In this document: positions 1 to 10,200 of the stretch, in pieces
Numbering within the stretch: the first letter of the stretch is position 1
Layout: each line of letters opens with the position of its first letter
NCBI GenBank assembly: GCA_964016885.1
Contig: OZ024743.1
Location: 175,943,074-176,007,073 of the forward strand
Direction of reading: 5' to 3'
Origin: Eledone cirrhosa
Lineage: Eukaryota > Mollusca > Cephalopoda > Octopoda > Eledonidae
DNA: 64,000 nt
The notes under the pieces: generated by a model
Databases searched by the model: none
The model's input: the letters and a program-made list of their open reading frames with translations, nothing else
Told to the model about the DNA's origin: nothing
Translations under genes and position numbers: made by a program

Positions 1-708
1 GGCTCTCATGTAGCAATACAAACAACCAGGGTGTCAAATTATCTCTGTGCTTCGTGAAATCATTAATTAACGATATATCATTTGGCTTGATAATGTCAAC
101 TTATGGACTGGACTTTATCTTTGCTCTTTAAACTCTGCTGCTGGTGATCGAACTTTGTGAAGAAGAATATCTCATGTTGCGCAGTCTGCATCTGGCGGAG
201 TTTAACGTTACAAGAAGAAGATATTTCCTTCGCTTACAGGGTTTAATAAGGTTGAAATAAGTCGGAGTTGTCTCCCATATTTACAGGAATGGTTAATATA
301 TTACGATCAGTAATCGTGTAAGTGTTCCTCCTGTTTTAAATATTGCCAGTTATGTTTTTTTATGCTGTGCTTAGAATATGTTAATCCCTATTTAAAAGTA
401 GATGAACTAAGCAACCATATTTCTTACTATTCTCTTTACACTATTTACATCGATTTTTAACTTTAGTTCACTGACATACAATATCAAATGCCATCTATGC
501 CTATGGCATCAGTATAGAATTGTAGAATACTAATTGAATGTAGAATTGAACATTTTACCTTATGTTGAAGTGTTGCTACGTTTAGAGTATTAAATTATAA
601 ACAACTTTATATCGACCCCTATACTTATTTGTTCAAATCTAGTATATATTCCATTGAACACTTTTTGTCAAACCGGCAAATTATCAGTCATAAGCACACA
701 TGCATATA
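1..708. other. AT-rich unique flank, no gene recognised
   Basis: This is the only long stretch of non-repetitive sequence in the window. It is AT-rich with mixed composition. No open frame of convincing length or codon bias is present on either strand; the best plus-strand ATG frame near 174-260 is 28 codons and resembles nothing I know. A consensus-like splice donor GTAAGT lies at 318-323, so an exon end cannot be excluded, but one hexamer is weak evidence. I see no tRNA, terminator or transposon end here. It is useful mainly as a unique anchor for placing the array on a chromosome. Confidence 0.6.
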
Positions 709-790
709 CCCCCCCCCCCACACACACACAAATACACATAAATGTATATATATATGTATATATATATGTATATATATATGTATATAAATG
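709..790. repeat. Simple repeats: C homopolymer, CA run, 12-bp TA-rich repeat
   Basis: An 11-base C run (709-719) is followed by a short CA run (720-731) and then by a 12-bp repeat of the form G(TA)5T, with the G at 744, 756, 768 and 780. The block directly abuts the SINE at its minus-strand 3' side, a common place for AT-rich microsatellites to seed. Nothing here suggests function. The C run is a likely site of sequencing length error. Confidence 0.85.
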
Positions 791-884
791 ACAAGCTGCT
801 GCAGTTTTCCCTCTATCAAGTTCCACTCACAAGACATTGGTCAACCTGAGGGTATAGTAGAAGACACATGCTCAAGAGCTTCGC

Positions 885-899
885 GGTGAGACTGAACAG
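885..899 (-). promoter_or_regulatory. Degenerate RNA polymerase III B-box of the SINE
   Basis: The minus strand reads CTGTTCAGTCTCACC. A functional B box is close to GGTTCRANNCC, and here the leading G and one of the final Cs are changed. Position relative to the A box is right for a tRNA-like head. The decay suggests that the internal promoter is weak or dead. Confidence 0.5.
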
Positions 900-931
900 G
901 AGCCTGGAACTACTAAGGTGGGAAATGAAGT

Positions 932-948
932 CCTTAACCACACAGCCA
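932..948 (-). promoter_or_regulatory. RNA polymerase III A-box of the SINE
   Basis: The minus strand reads TGGCTGTGTGGTTAAGG, a good match to the internal A box of tRNA genes (TRGYNNARNNG-type). It lies about 10 bp inside the element's 5' end, the normal place in tRNA-derived SINEs. Confidence 0.6.
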
Positions 949-957
949 TGCCTGGGC

Positions 958-1049
958 CTTTCAATGGGTTTTAAACAACAGACAAGATAACGAAATACGA
1001 TGCCATACGAAAGGGTGATGGTGAGAAGATGAGGCAAAAAGTACTCCTC
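958..1049. other. Short spacer, nothing recognised
   Basis: Mixed-composition sequence between the SINE head and the C-rich repeat. No gene, RNA or mobile-element end is visible, and no clear target-site duplication flanking the SINE could be found by eye. Confidence 0.5.
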
Positions 1050-1440
1050 TCACACACCCTAAAAAATATAACCCTGCCATCCTCAAATTGCTTCACTCAC
1101 CATATAAAATAACCCTACCACCCCGCAAAAATTAATCCTTCCGCAACTCAAAAGCAACAACCCACCCCCGAAAAGGTAACATGTCCGCTCCTAGCAAATA
1201 ACCCTCGACCCCTTCCCCCACACCACCCCTAAAAAAGGACCTCTTCTTCCCCAATAGTAACTCTTCCACTTTCTCAAAACTCCATTCCCCAAAAGTTCAT
1301 CGCACACCCTACCAATATTACATTTCCCAGTCCCTTACCATAAGTATCCCTGCCAAATCGCTAAAGTAACCCCTCACATCTGCCCAAAGTATTCCTTCCA
1401 CCCTACCCCAGGCCCCAGACTACCCCACTCACACCCCTAA
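1050..1440. repeat. Degenerate C-rich, G-poor minisatellite
   Basis: The stretch is built from loosely repeated blocks with a CCCT or CCAC core followed by an A-rich run, for example AACCCTGCC near 1070, AACCCTACC near 1111 and AACCCTCG near 1200. They recur irregularly about every 30-40 bp. G is strikingly rare on the plus strand over almost 400 bp while C runs are frequent. No two units are identical, so this is an old, decayed repeat. It bears no sequence resemblance to the satellite downstream. No coding frame is present. It could alternatively be simple low-complexity pyrimidine/adenine drift. Confidence 0.5.
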
Positions 1441-1576
1441 ATTATAAAGAAGAAACAAAAGCTACAAATATATTACTGTTTACATCAATTGTCTAAAATT
1501 CTGGTTAAAAATAAATGTTTATTGAACAAAGTGATTTGAAATAATTGAATTGTTTGGTTTAAAACAAACAAACAAA
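1441..1576. other. AT-rich spacer ending in (AAAC)n
   Basis: A-rich sequence without recognisable features, closing with a short AAAC run at 1561-1575 that leads into the triplet microsatellites. Nothing else is seen. Confidence 0.6.
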
Positions 1577-1578
1577 TG

Positions 1579-1640
<62 letters not shown>
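1577..1640. repeat. (TAC)n microsatellite, about 20 units
   Basis: An uninterrupted TAC/ACT run. It gives artificial poly-Tyr, poly-Thr and poly-Leu frames on the plus strand. It is the first member of the triplet-repeat staircase that leads into the satellite. Confidence 0.95.
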
Positions 1641-1690
1641 TGCTGCTCCTTCTCCTCCTACTACTACTACCAAAACACCAACACCACCAT

Positions 1691-1720
<30 letters not shown>
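1641..1720. repeat. Degenerate triplets plus (TAC)10
   Basis: Imperfect TGC/TCC/ACC/ACT triplets (1641-1690) precede a clean TAC run at 1691-1720. They look like a decayed middle of one originally longer ACT/ACC microsatellite. Confidence 0.85.
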
Positions 1721-1722
<2 letters not shown>

Positions 1723-1792
1723 TTATCAATGATAATATCAGCTGTAAGAAATAAATATGAACAATTATCTGTAGAAATATATTAAAATAATA
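1721..1792. other. AT-rich spacer between microsatellites
   Basis: About 70 bp of A/T-rich sequence without a recognisable feature, separating the TAC runs from the CAA/CAG run. Confidence 0.6.
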
Positions 1793-1989
<197 letters not shown>

Positions 1990-2039
1990 AACATCAACAG
2001 TAGCAGTAGCAACAACCCTGTAACAGTAGTAATAACAGC

Positions 2040-2052
2040 ATTAACATTAGAC
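2040..2052. repeat. First copy of the conserved 13-bp anchor block
   Basis: ATTAACATTAGAC is the part of the monomer least like a triplet microsatellite and one of its most constant parts. It contains the monomer's only TTAA (one MseI site per unit) and supplies the only minus-strand stop codons. Variants such as AACGTTAGAC, AAAATTAGAC, AATATTAGAC and TATCATTAGAC are rare and serve as markers of duplicated blocks. Confidence 0.85.
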
Positions 2053-4943
2053 ACAGTAGCAGTATCAACAGCAGTAGTAACAGCAACAGAAGTAGTAGTA
2101 ACAACCCAGTAACAGTAGTAATAACAGCATTAACATTAGACACAGTAGCAGTAACAACAGCAGTAGTAACAGCAACAGTAGCAGTAGCAACAACCCTGTA
2201 ACAGTAGTAATAACAGCATTAACATTAGACACAGTAGCAGTAACAACAGCAGTAGTAACAACAGCAGTAGTAGTAGTAACAACCCAGTAACAGTAGTAAT
2301 AACAGCATTAACATTAGACACAGTAGCAGTAACAACAGCAGTAGTAACAGCAACAGTAGCAGTAGCAACAACCCTGTAACAGTAGTAATAACAGCATTAA
2401 CATTAGACACAGTAGCAGTAACAACAGCAGTAGTAACAGCAACAGTAGCAGTAGTAACAACCCAGTAACAGTAGTAATAACAGCATTAACATTAGACACA
2501 GTAGCAGTAACAACAGCAGTAGTAACAGCAACAGTAGTAGTAGTAACAACCCTGTAACAGTAGTAATAACAGCATTAACATTAGACACAGTAGCAGTAAC
2601 AACAGCAGTAGTAACAACAACAGTAGTAGTAGTAACAACCCAGTAACAGTAGTAATAACAGCATTAACATTAGACACAGTAGCAGTAACAACAGCAGTAG
2701 TAACAGCAACAGTAGTAGTAGTAACAACCCAGTAACAGTAGTAATAACAGCATTAACATTAGACACAGTAGCAGTAACAACAGCAGTAGTAACAACAACA
2801 GTAGCAGTACCAACAACCCAGTAACAGTAGTAATAACAGCATTAACATTAGACACAGTAGCAGTAACAACAGCAGTAGTAACAGCAACAGTAGTAGTAGT
2901 AACAACAGCAGTAACAGTAGTAATAACAGCATTAACATTAGACACAGTAGCAGTATCAACAGCAGTAGTAACAGCAACAGTAGTAGTACCAACAACCCAG
3001 TAACAGTAGTAATAACAGCATTAACATTAGACACAGTAGCAGTAACAACAGCAGTAGTAACAGCAACAGTAGCAGTAGTAACAACCCAGTAACAGTAGTA
3101 ATAACAGCATTAACATTAGACACAGTAGCAGTAACAACAGCAGTAGTAACAGCAACAGTAGCAGTAGTAACAACAGCAGTAACAGTAGTAATAACAGCAT
3201 TAACATTAGACACAGTAGCAGTATCAACAGCAGTATTAACAGCAACAGTAGTAGTAGTAACAACCCAGTAACAGTAGTAATAACAGCATTAACATTAGAC
3301 ACAGTAGCAGTAACAACAGCAGTAGTAACAGCAACAGTAGTAGTAGTAACAACAGCAGTAACAGTAGTAATAACAGCAACAGTAGCAGTAGTAACAACCC
3401 AGTAACAGTAGTAATAACAGCATTAACATTAGACACAGTAGCAGTAACAACAGCAGTAGTAACAACCACAGTAGTAGTAGTAACAACCCTGTAACAGTAG
3501 TAATAACAGCATTAACATTAGACACAGTAGCAGTAACAACAGCAGTAGTAACAGCAACACTAGCAGTACCAACAACCCAGTAACAGTAGTAATAACAGCA
3601 TTAACATTAGACACAGTAGCAGTAACAACAGCAGTAGTAACAGCAACAGTAGTAGTAGTAACAACAGCAGTAACAGTAGTAATAACAGCATTAACATTAG
3701 ACACAGTAGCAGTAACAACAGCAGTAGTAACAGCAACAGTAGCAGTAGTAACAACAGCAGTAACAGTAGTAATAACAGCATTAACATTAGACACAGTAGC
3801 AGTAACAACAGCAGTAGTAACAGCAACAGTAGCAGTAGTAACAACCCAGTAACAGTAGTAATAACAGCATTAACATTAGACACAGTAGCTGTAACAACAG
3901 CAGTAGTAACAACAACAGTAGTAGTAGCAACAACCCTGTAACAGTAGTAATAACAGCATTAACATTAGACACAGTAGCAGTAACAACAGCAGTAGTAACA
4001 GCAACAGTAGCAGTACCAACAACCCAGTAACAGTAGTAATAACAGCATTAACATTAGACACAGTAGCAGTAACAACAGCAGTATTAACAACAACAGTAGT
4101 AGTAGTAACAACCCTGTAACAGTAGTAATAACAGCATTAACATTAGACCCAGTAGCAGTAACAACAGCAGTAGTAACAGCAACAGTAGCAGTAGTAACAA
4201 CCCAGTAACAGTAGTAATAACAGCATTAACATTAGACACAGTAGCAGTAACAACAGCAGTAGTAACAGCAACCGTAGCAGTAGTAACAACAGCAGTAACA
4301 GTAGTAATAACAGCATTAACATTAGACACAGTAGCTGTAACAACAGCAGTAGAAACAACAACAGTAGTAGTAGTAACAACCCTGTAACAGTAGTAATAAC
4401 AGCATTAACATTAGACACAGTAGCAGTAACAACAGCAGTAGTAACAGCAACAGTAGCAGTAGTAACAACCCAGTAACAGTAGTAATAACAGCATTAACAT
4501 TAGACACAGTAGCAGTAACAACAGCAGTAGTAACAACAACAGTAGTAGTAGTAACAACCCAGTAACAGTAGTAATAACAGCATTAACATTAGACACAGTA
4601 GCAGTAACAACAGCAGTAGTAACGGCAACATAGAAGTAGTAACAACCCAGTAACAATAGTAATAACAGCATTAACATTAGACACAGTAGCAGTAACAACA
4701 GCATTAGTAACAGCAACAGTAGCAGAAGTAACAACTCAGTAACAGTAGTAATAACAGCATTAACATTAGACATAGTAGCAGTAACAACAGCAGTAGTAAC
4801 AGCAATAGTAGCAGTACCAACAACCCAGTAACAGTAGTAGTAACAGCATTAACATTAGACACAGTAGCAGTAACAACAGCAGTAGTAACAGCAACAGTAG
4901 CAGTAGTAACAACCCAGTAACAGTAGTAATAACAGCATTAACA

Positions 4944-5485
4944 TTAGACACAGTAGCAGTAACAACAGCAGTAGTAACAACAACAGTAGTAGTAGTAACA
5001 ACCCTGTAACAGTAGTAATAACAGCATTAACATTAGACACAGTAGCAGTAACAACAGCAGTAGTAACAACAACAGTAGCAGTAGTAACAACCCAATAACA
5101 GTAGTAATAACAGCATTAAAATTAGACACAGTAGCAGTAACAACAGCAGTAGTAACAGCAACAGTAGCAGTAGTAACAACCCTGTAACAGTAGTAATAAC
5201 AGCATTAACATTAGACACAGTAGCAGTAACAACAGCACTAGTAACAGCAACAGTAGTAGTAGTAACAACCCAATAACAGTAGTAATAACAGCATTAACAT
5301 TAGACACAGTAGCAGTAACAACAGCAGTAGTAACAGCAACAGTAGTAGTAGTAACAACCCAATAACAGTAGTAATAACAGCATTAACATTAGACACAGTA
5401 GCAGTAACAACAGCAGTAGTAACAGCAACAGTAGTAGTAGTAACAACCCAATAACAGTAGTAATAACAGCATTAACATTAGACAC
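4944..5485. repeat. Block repeated at 8177-8718 (offset 3233 bp)
   Basis: This run of about six monomers shares a diagnostic series with 8177-8718. It has CCCAATAAC, then AAAATTAGAC, then a GCACTAGTAAC change, in the same order and spacing. Downstream of about 5.5 kb the two regions lose register by multiples of one monomer, as expected from unequal exchange. Confidence 0.75.
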
Positions 5486-5833
5486 AGTAGCAGTAACAAC
5501 AGCAGTAGTAACAGCAACAGTAGTAGTAGTAACAACACAATAACAGTAGTAATAACAGCATTAACATTAGACACAGTAGCAGTAACAACAGCAGTAGTAA
5601 CAGCAACAGTAGTAGTAGTAACAACCCAGTAACAGTAGTAATAACAGCATTAACATTAGACACAGTAGCAGTAACAACAGCAGTAGTAACAGCAACAGTA
5701 GTAGTAGTAACAACCCAATAACAGTAGTAATAACAGCATTAACATTAGACACAGTAGCAGTAACAACAGCAGTAGTAACAGCAACAATAGTAGTAGTAAC
5801 AACCCTGTAACAGTAGTAATAACAGCATTAACA

Positions 5834-7290
5834 TTAGACACAGTAGCAGTAACAACAGCAGTAGTAACAGCAACAGTAGTAGTAGTAACAATCCTGTAAC
5901 AGTAGTAATAACAGCATTAACATTAGACACAGTAGCAGTAACAACAGCAGTAGTAACAGCAACAGTAGCAGTAGTAACAACCCAATAACAGTAGTAATAA
6001 CAGCATTAACATTAGACACAGTAGCAGTAACAACAGCAGTAGTAACAGCAACAGTAGTAGTAGTAACAACAGCAGTAACAGTAGTAATAACAGCATTAAC
6101 ATTAGACACAGTAGCAGTAACAACAGCAGTAGTCACAGCAACAGTAGTAGTAGTAACAACCCTGTAACAGTAGTAATAACAGCATTAACATTAGACACAG
6201 TAGCAGTAACAACAGCAGTAGTAACAGCAACAGTAGCAGTAGTAACAACAGCAGTAACAGTAGTAATAACAGCATTAACATTAGACACAGTAGCAGTAAC
6301 AACAGCAGTAGTAACAACAACAGTAGTAATAGTAACAACCCAGTAACAGTAGTAATAACAGCATTAACATTAGACACAGTAGCAGTAACAACAGCAGTAG
6401 TAACAACAACAGTAGCAGTAGTAACAACAGCAGTAACAGTAGTAATAACAGCATTAAAATTAGACACAGTAGCAGTAACAACAGCAGTAGTAACAGCAAC
6501 AGTAGTAGTAGTAACAACCCTGTAACAGTAGTAATAACAGCATTAACATAAGACACAGTAGCAGTAACAACAGCAGTAGTAACAGCAACAGTAGCAGTAC
6601 CAACAACCCAGTAACAGTAGCAATAACAGCATTAACATTAGACACAGTAGCAGTAACAACAGCTGTAGTAACAGCAACAGTAGTAGTAGTAACAACCCTG
6701 TAACAGTAGTAATAACAGCATTAACATTAGACACAGTAGCAGTAACAACAGCAGTAGTAACAACAACAGTAGTAGTAGTAACAACCCTGTAACAGTAGTA
6801 ATAACAGCATTAACATTAGAGACATTAGCAGTAACAACAGCAGTAGTAACAACAACAGTAGCAGTAGTAACAACCCAGTAACAGTAGTAATAACAGCATT
6901 AACATTAGACACAGTAGCAGTAACAACAGCAGTAGTAACAGCAACAGTAGCAGTAGTAACAACCTTGTAACAGTAGTAATAACAGCATTAACATTAGACA
7001 CAGTAGCAGTAACAACAGCAGTAGTAACAGCAACAGTAGCAGTAGTAACAACCCTGTAACAGTAGTAATAACAGCATTAATATTAGACACAGTAGCAGTA
7101 ACAACAGCAGTAGTAACAGCAACAGTAGCAGTAGTAACAACCCTGTAACAGTAGTAATAACAGCATTAACATTAGACACAGTAGCAGTAACAACAGCAGT
7201 AGTAACAGCAACAGTAGTAGTAGTAACAACCCTGTAACAGTAGTAGTAGTAACAACCCTGTAACAGTAGTAATAACAGCATTAACATTAG
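5834..7290. repeat. Block repeated at 9513-10992 (offset 3679 bp)
   Basis: Shared rare variants occur in the same order in both regions: GTCACAGC, GTAGTAATAGTAAC, AAAATTAGAC, CATAAGACAC, GTAGCAATAAC, AGCTGTAGTAAC, TAGAGACATTAGC and AATATTAGAC. The offset is constant until the 26-bp minisatellite near 7.21 kb, where it grows to 3705 because the second copy has one more 26-bp unit. Confidence 0.8.
7211..7262. repeat. 26-bp internal minisatellite, 2 copies
   Basis: A 26-bp segment running from ACAGTAGTAGTAGTAAC through CCCTGTA is repeated twice in tandem inside one monomer. The related locus at 10890-10967 has three copies, as does 21511-21588. Another set (12686-12737, 16511-16562, 23218-23269, 25010-25061) has two copies, the second with a GTACC change. 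Confidence 0.9.
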
Positions 7291-10200
7291 ACACAGTAGC
7301 AGTAACAACAGCAGTAGTAACAACAACAGTAGCAGTAGTAACAACCCAGTAACAGTAGTAATAACAGCATTAACATTAGAGACAGTAGCAGTAACAACAG
7401 CAGTAGTAACAGCAACATTAGCAGTAGTAACAACCCTGTAACAGTAGTAATAACAGCATTAACATTAGACACAGTAGCAGTAACACAGCAGTAGTAACAG
7501 CAACAGTAGCAGTAGTAACAAACCTGTAACAGTAGTAATAACAGCATTAACATTAGACACAGTAGCAGTAACAACAGCAGTAGTAACAACAACAGTAGCA
7601 GTAGTAACAACCCTGTAACAGTAGTAATAACAGCATTAACGTTAGACACAGTAGCAGTAACAACAGCAGTAGTAACAGCAACAGTAGCAGTAGTAACAAC
7701 CCTGTAACAGTAGTAATAACAGCATTAACATTAGACACAGTAGCAGTAACAACAGCAGTAGTAACAGCAACAGTAGTAGTAGTAACAACCCTGTAACAGT
7801 AGTAATAACAGCATTAACATTAGACACAGTAGCAGTAACGACAGCAGTAGTAACAACAACAGTAGTAGTAGTAACAACCCTGTAACCGTAGTAATAACAG
7901 CATTAACATTAGACACAGTAGCAGTAACAACAGCAGTAGTAACAACAACAGTAGCAGTAGTAACAACCCTGTAACAGTAGTAATAACAGCATTAACATTA
8001 GACACACTAGCAGTAACAACAGCAGTAGTAACAGCAACAGTAGCAGTAGTAACAGCAGCAGTAACAGTAGTAATAACAGCATTAACATTAGACACAGTAG
8101 CAGTAACAACAGCAGTAGTAACAGCAACATTAGCAGTAGTAACAACCCAGTAACAGTAGTAATAACAGCATTAACATTAGACACAGTAGCAGTAACAACA
8201 GCAGTAGTAACAACAACAGTAGTAGTAGTAACAACCCTGTAACAGTAGTAATAACAGCATTAACATTAGACACAGTAGCAGTAACAACAGCAGTAGTAAC
8301 AACAACAGTAGCAGTAGTAACAACCCAATAACAGTAGTAATAACAGCATTAAAATTAGACACAGTAGCAGTAACAACAGCAGTAGTAACAGCAACAGTAG
8401 CAGTAGTAACAACCCTGTAACAGTAGTAATAACAGCATTAACATTAGACACAGTAGCAGTAACAACAGCACTAGTAACAGCAACAGTAGTAGTAGTAACA
8501 ACCCAATAACAGTAGTAATAACAGCATTAACTTTAGACACAGTAGCAGTAACAACAGCAGTAGTAACAGCAACAGTAGTAGTAGTAACAACCCAATAACA
8601 GTAGTAATAACAGCATTAACATTAGACACAGTAGCAGTAACAACAGCAGTAGTAACAGCAACAGTAGTAGTAGTAACAACCCTGTAACAGTAGTAATAAC
8701 AGCATTAACATTAGACACAGTAGCAGTAACGACAGCAGTAGTAACAACAACAGTAGTAGTAGTAACAACCCTGTAACCGTAGTAATAACAGCATTAACAT
8801 TAGACACAGTAGCAGTAACAACAGCAGTAGTAACAACAACAGTAGCAGTAGTAACAACCCTGTAACAGTAGTAATAACAGCATTAACATTAGACACACTA
8901 GCAGTAACAACAGCAGTAGTAACAGCAACAGTAGCAGTAGTAACATCAGCAGTAACAGTAGTAATAACAGCATTAACATTAGACACAGTAGCAGTAACAA
9001 CAGCAGTAGTAACAGCAACATTAGCAGTAGTAACAACCCAGTAACAGTAGTAATAACAGCATTAACATTAGACACAGTAGCAGTAACAACAGCAGTAGTA
9101 ACAGCAACAGTAGTAGTAGTAACAACCCAATAACAGTAGTAATAACAGCATTAACATTAGACACAGTAGCAGTAACAACAGCAGTAGTAACAGCAACAGT
9201 AGTAGTAGTAACAACCCAATAACAGTAGTAATAACAGCATTAACATTAGACACAGTAGCAGTAACAACAGCAGTAGTAACAGCAACAGTAGTAGTAGTAA
9301 CAACCCAGTAACAGTAGTAATAACAGCATTAACATTAGACACAGTAGCAGTAACAACAGCAGTAGTAACAGCAACAGTAGTAGTAGTAACAACCCAATAA
9401 CAGTAGTAATAACAGCATTAACATTAGACACAGTAGCAGTAACAACAGCAGTAGTAACAGCAACAATAGTGGTAGTAACAACCCTGCAACAGTAGTAATA
9501 ACAGCATTAACATTAGACACAGTAGCAGTAACAACAGCAGTAGTAACAGCAACAGTAGTAGTAGTAACAACCCTGTAACAGTAGTAATAACAGCATTAAC
9601 ATTAGACACAGTAGCAGTAACAACAGCAGTAGTAACAGCAACAGTAGCAGTAGTAACAACCCAATAACAGTAGTAATAACAGCATTAACATTAGACACAG
9701 TAGCAGTAACAACAGCAGTAGTAACAGCAACAGTAGTAGTAGTAACAACAGCAGTAACAGTAGTAATAACAGCATTAACATTAGACACAGTAGCAGTAAC
9801 AACAGCACTAGTCACAGCAACAGTAGTAGTAGTAACAACCCTGTAACAGTAGTAATAACAGCATTAACATTAGACACAGTAGCAGTAACAACAGCAGTAG
9901 TAACAGCAACAGTAGCAGTAGTAACAACAGCAGTAAGAGTAGTAATAACAGCATTAACATTAGACACAGTAGCAGTAACAACAGCAGTAGTAACAACAAC
10001 AGTAGTAATAGTAACAACCCAGTAACAGTAGTAATAACAGCATTAACATTAGACACAGTAGCAGTAACAACAGCAGTAGTAACAACAACAGTAGCAGTAG
10101 TAACAACAGCAGTAACAGTAGTAATAACAGCATTAAAATTAGACACAGTAGCAGTAACAACAGCAGTAGTAACAGCAACAGTAGTAGTAGTAACAACCCT

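Larger units (their letters stand above)
789..957 (-). mobile_element. Diverged tRNA-derived SINE, cephalopod-like
   Basis: Read on the minus strand, the element starts near 957 with a tRNA-like head. An A-box-like motif TGGCTGTGTGGTTAAG is followed about 35-45 bp later by a weakened B-box-like motif TGTTCAGTCTCACC. Next comes a tRNA-unrelated body (plus-strand 'tatagtagaagacac' and 'ctgctgcagttttccctcta') that ends against TA-rich repeats near 789. The head and body agree with the short interspersed elements I remember as common in octopus and squid genomes, which is the basis for the organism guess. It is non-autonomous, encodes no protein and would need LINE machinery for mobility. The B box is off consensus, so the copy is probably old and inactive. 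A 73-codon minus-strand frame at 816-1037 overlaps it and is a chance frame. Confidence 0.7.

Noticed and set aside
174..260. 28-codon plus-strand frame in the unique flank
   Set aside because: Too short, with no recognisable motif or supporting context.
318..323. Splice donor GTAAGT implying an upstream exon
   Set aside because: A single hexamer without a coding frame, acceptor or transcript evidence is not enough to call an exon.
816..1037. 73-codon minus-strand frame
   Set aside because: It overlaps the tRNA-derived SINE and its flank; no domain, and SINEs do not encode proteins.
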